Shown here one piece after another: positions 63,789 through 64,000 of a DNA stretch of 64,000 bases. The notes under the pieces were generated by a model. The model had not been told where the DNA came from. It ran no database searches and saw only the letters and a list, made by a program, of their open reading frames with translations. The translations under genes were made by a program, and so were the position numbers. Origin of the DNA: Paenisporosarcina antarctica (GTDB lineage: Bacteria; Bacillota; Bacilli; Bacillales_A; Planococcaceae). Location: positions 2,920,001 through 2,984,000 of the forward strand of contig NZ_CP038015.1 of the NCBI RefSeq assembly GCF_004367585.1, in the 5' to 3' direction. Every line of letters starts with the position of its first letter. Within the stretch, counting starts at the first letter, position 1.

Positions 63789-64000
63789 CTAACTATTTTC
63801 ATTTATCATCTGAATTGGTAAATCGACCGATCCTTCTCCAACCTGATTCGCTAACTTGTCAATCTTCTTTTGATAGAAAACGCGATCTAATGAATGGAAA
63901 TCACTATTCTCCATCCCCTCGATAACATACAATTGAATAGTCCAAATGTCTTTTTTACTTTCTAGTGGTGCAAGTTCAGCTGCCATTGTTAGTGAGTCGG
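63789..64000 (-). CDS. Protein of unknown function, N-terminal part outside window
   Basis: The frame runs from the stop at 63789 to the window edge without interruption (ends DLPIQMINENS). The only ATG at 63986 lacks a ribosome binding site, so the real start lies beyond 64000. The visible 70 residues (LAPLESKKDIWTIQLYVIEG, then DRVFYQKKIDKLANQVGEGS) show no motif I recognise; a soluble alpha/beta segment is suggested. Confidence 0.5.
   Translation of the reverse strand, partial: DSLTMAAELAPLESKKDIWTIQLYVIEGMENSDFHSLDRVFYQKKIDKLANQVGEGSVDLPIQMINENS

Overview
The window is low-GC chromosomal DNA of a Gram-positive, Bacillales-type bacterium, most likely from the Planococcaceae/Bacillaceae. 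The evidence is the gene content (liaIHFSR stress operon, lutABC, a C-minus L33 with a Zur-type box, UppP/DedA, DUF3243, AI-2E family exporter, CitS/CitT-type two-component pair), Bacillus-style ribosome binding sites, many U-tailed terminators, and matches to cre, Fur, FadR and Zur consensus sites. No rRNA, tRNA, CRISPR array, intact insertion sequence or prophage was seen. It reads as ordinary core and metabolic chromosome with decayed repeat debris between genes.

Layout. 1-5.8 kb: a 3'-truncated beta-propeller protein (-), a short-chain fatty acid transporter (+), and an ABC-F ATPase (-) whose long leader holds a 45-codon upstream ORF and an intrinsic terminator. 5.8-9.8 kb: a minus-strand lysine-catabolism-like operon (aldehyde dehydrogenase, lysine 6-dehydrogenase, acyl-CoA dehydrogenase) behind a palindromic cre site. 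9.9-10.8 kb: an AIM24 protein. 11.8-17.4 kb: a citrate/dicarboxylate-type two-component system followed by tctC-tctB-tctA. 17.6-21.2 kb: lactate-utilisation genes lutA-lutB-lutC with a GntR regulator and a perfect palindromic operator. 22.4-26.1 kb: class I ribonucleotide reductase under a cobalamin riboswitch. 26.1-32.2 kb: a TPR-like protein, a diguanylate cyclase, UppP, DedA, a metallophosphoesterase and a DUF4139 protein. 32.2-34.9 kb: repeats, a GDSL hydrolase, a small orphan gene and an IS1182-like transposase remnant. 34.9-38.0 kb: a thiolase-SDR-acyl-CoA dehydrogenase operon with a FadR-like operator. 38.1-41.9 kb: liaI-liaH / liaF-liaS-liaR. 42.2-48.4 kb: a DinB-like protein, a lipoprotein with a cupredoxin domain in permuted order, a multi-TM channel-like protein, and an OmpR-type two-component system with an extra small membrane protein. 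48.7-55.2 kb: two DMT exporters, a small HTH protein, a BCCT transporter, plsY, rpmG and pepT. 55.3-61.3 kb: a Fur-regulated siderophore uptake locus (fused permease, binding protein, ATPase, two FhuF-like proteins). 61.4-64.0 kb: DUF3243, an AI-2E family exporter, a GNAT acetyltransferase and a 5'-truncated gene.

The most interesting points are regulatory or structural. They are the attenuator-like ABC-F leader with its peptide ORF, the B12 riboswitch on a B12-independent reductase, a natural circular-permutation arrangement in a copper-site lipoprotein, arrays of imperfect repeats at an almost exact 21-nt period in three separate intergenic regions, a pair of diverged ~350-400-bp intergenic repeats carrying unrelated but perfectly palindromic cores, an unannotated small membrane protein inside a two-component operon, and a plsY gene that lacks a normal start codon behind its ribosome binding site. 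All functional statements come from reading the sequence and from family knowledge; no database search was run.
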